Shown here in pieces: positions 62,817 to 64,000 of a DNA stretch of 64,000 nucleotides. The position numbers were made by a program, and so were the translations under genes. This DNA comes from Micromonospora eburnea (lineage in GTDB: Bacteria; Actinomycetota; Actinomycetes; Mycobacteriales; Micromonosporaceae), in the NCBI RefSeq assembly GCF_900090225.1, contig NZ_FMHY01000002.1:2046001-2110000 (forward strand). Reading direction: 5' to 3'. The notes below the pieces were generated by a model. That model saw only the letters and a list, made by a program, of their open reading frames with translations. It did no database searches and was not told the origin of the DNA. Each line of letters begins with the position of its first letter. Position 1 is the first letter of the stretch.

Positions 62817-64000
62817 ATGGCCATGCGGGGTGGGGCGGCGGAGCTGCCGGGGAGCCGTGAGCCCCCGAGCCGGGCCGGTTTCGTCGAACTGCTCTTCGAC
62901 GTGGTGCTGGTCTTCGCCTTCACCCGCCTCACCGAGCGACTGCTCGAACAGCTCAACTGGTCCGGCTTCTATTCGTCGATGCTGCTGACCCTGGCCCTGT
63001 GGTGGCTCTGGTACCGGATGGCCTGGACGGCCAACCGCTACGATCCGGCCCGCCCGATGATCCAGGTCATGGTCATCGTGACCATGCTCGGCGCCCTGCT
63101 GATGGCGGCCGCGTTGCCGGCGGCCTTCCGGGAGCGCGGAGTCGTCTTCGCGGGGGTCTTTGTCGCGATCGAGGTGTTCCGGCATCTCTGGCTCGTACTT
63201 TTCGGCGGCGGAGGCCCGCACGTGCGCCTGGTCACTGCCCGGATCGTCTTCTGGGCCTGCCTCTCGGCGGTGCCGTGGATCGCCGGGATCTTCGCCCATC
63301 ACGAGGCGCGCGTGATCTGGTGGACGGTCGCGGTGCTCATCGACTACGCCGGCGGGCTGCTCGACTTTCCGACGCCCGGGCTGGGACGTGCGGGACTGCG
63401 GGGCCAGCCGATCGCGGAGGAACACCTGACGGAGCGCTACCGACAGGTGCTCATCATCGCCTTCGGGGAGAGCATTCTGACCTCGGGTATCCACTTCAGT
63501 CCGTACGGCTTCCAACGCGACCGGACGGCCGCGCTGGTGGTGGCCTTCGTGATCACCGTGCTGTTCTGGCAGATCTACTACTACCGGGCCGGTGAGCTGC
63601 TCCCCGCCGCCATCGCGTCGTCCCGGGCCCCAGCGTACGTCGGTGACCTCGCGTCGTACGCGCATCTGATCATGGTGATCGGCGTGGCGGTCAGCGCGGT
63701 GGGGGACACGCTGGCCATCTCGCAGCCCTTCGGCGACGCCACGCTGTCCCGGATCGCGGTCATCCTCGGCGGGCCGGCGCTGTTCCTGCTCGGCCGGTCG
63801 ATGCTCGACTACGCCGGTTTCAGTCGGGTCTCCTGGTCGCGGCCGATCGGGCTGCTGGCGCTCGGGGCGCTGACCCCGGTGGCCCTGCTGCTGCCACTCC
63901 TGCTGGTGGCCGTGACCGCCGTGGCGGTGCTGGCCGGGGTCGCCACCTCGAACGTCATCAGCTGGCGGCTGTACCCGAGGAGGATGACTCCACCGCCCGG
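62817..64000 (+). CDS. LtrA-family membrane protein (3' end outside the window)
   Basis: Open from ATG 62817 (or ATG 62823) to the right edge, at least 394 codons. About ten to twelve hydrophobic helices. VELLFDVVLVFAFTRLTERL near the N-terminus and IIAFGESILTSG are hallmarks of the low-temperature-requirement A family. The biochemical role is unknown. The 144-nt gap before it contains an AT-rich stretch (62755-62805) with AATACT repeated at 62768 and 62778, probably its promoter. It is unlikely to belong to the preceding operon. Confidence 0.85.
   Translation, partial: MAMRGGAAELPGSREPPSRAGFVELLFDVVLVFAFTRLTERLLEQLNWSGFYSSMLLTLALWWLWYRMAWTANRYDPARPMIQVMVIVTMLGALLMAAALPAAFRERGVVFAGVFVAIEVFRHLWLVLFGGGGPHVRLVTARIVFWACLSAVPWIAGIFAHHEARVIWWTVAVLIDYAGGLLDFPTPGLGRAGLRGQPIAEEHLTERYRQVLIIAFGESILTSGIHFSPYGFQRDRTAALVVAFVITVLFWQIYYYRAGELLPAAIASSRAPAYVGDLASYAHLIMVIGVAVSAVGDTLAISQPFGDATLSRIAVILGGPALFLLGRSMLDYAGFSRVSWSRPIGLLALGALTPVALLLPLLLVAVTAVAVLAGVATSNVISWRLYPRRMTPPP

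Overview
High-GC actinobacterial chromosome, most likely a member of the Micromonosporaceae (Micromonospora or a close relative). The evidence is the strong G/C third-position bias, BldD, the actinobacterial integration host factor mihF, a helicase-dead PriA, an Xre/DUF397 pair and short dispersed palindromes in intergenic gaps. I see no tRNA, rRNA, CRISPR array, transposase or phage gene.

Layout. 1-8026 is an exopolysaccharide-type operon: surface propeller protein (cut by the window edge), Wzz-like chain-length protein, GT2 glycosyltransferase, O-antigen-ligase-like protein, flippase and sulfotransferase, mostly with 4-8 nt overlaps. 8135-12733 is the shikimate cluster aroC-aroK-aroB-aroQ, split by an Xre/DUF397 pair that has its own palindromic operator. 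efp and nusB follow and converge on bldD across a perfect 20-bp terminator stem. 14672-25511 is the pyrimidine cluster pyrR-pyrB-pyrC-carA-carB-pyrD-bioA-pyrF, with a PyrR-type RNA site next to the pyrR ribosome binding site and a biotin gene inserted. 25687-35897 is a housekeeping run: mihF, gmk-like, rpoZ, coaBC, metK, priA, a kinase/ParB-like fusion, def, fmt, rsmB.

36180-40671 holds a secreted M28 peptidase, a septum-formation-type lipoprotein, rpe and a REC-GGDEF protein. 40758-45380 is the riboflavin operon, led by an FMN riboswitch: ribD-ribE-pnuX-ribBA-ribH, with two tandem coupled mini-ORFs before ribBA. 45410-46077 is a scar made of two truncated genes and a palindrome. 46094-48544 is a polar amino-acid ABC importer on the minus strand. 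hisE-hisG, a YdcZ-type transporter and a PH-like membrane protein follow, then infC-rpmI-rplT-tsnR and pheS-pheT.

57739-62672 is the least conventional part. A membrane-tethered Crp/Fnr-like regulator is divergent from three ATGA-coupled genes: a nucleotidyl-cyclase-like protein, a large P-loop/HEAT-like protein and an unrecognised 276-aa protein. The first two share a 21-residue Gly/Ala/Thr motif (13 of 21 identical) at the C-terminus of one and near the N-terminus of the other. This is how effector/sensor pairs that recruit each other through homotypic amyloid-like motifs are built, so it is my main candidate for an undescribed signalling or defence system. An LtrA-family membrane protein runs off the right edge.
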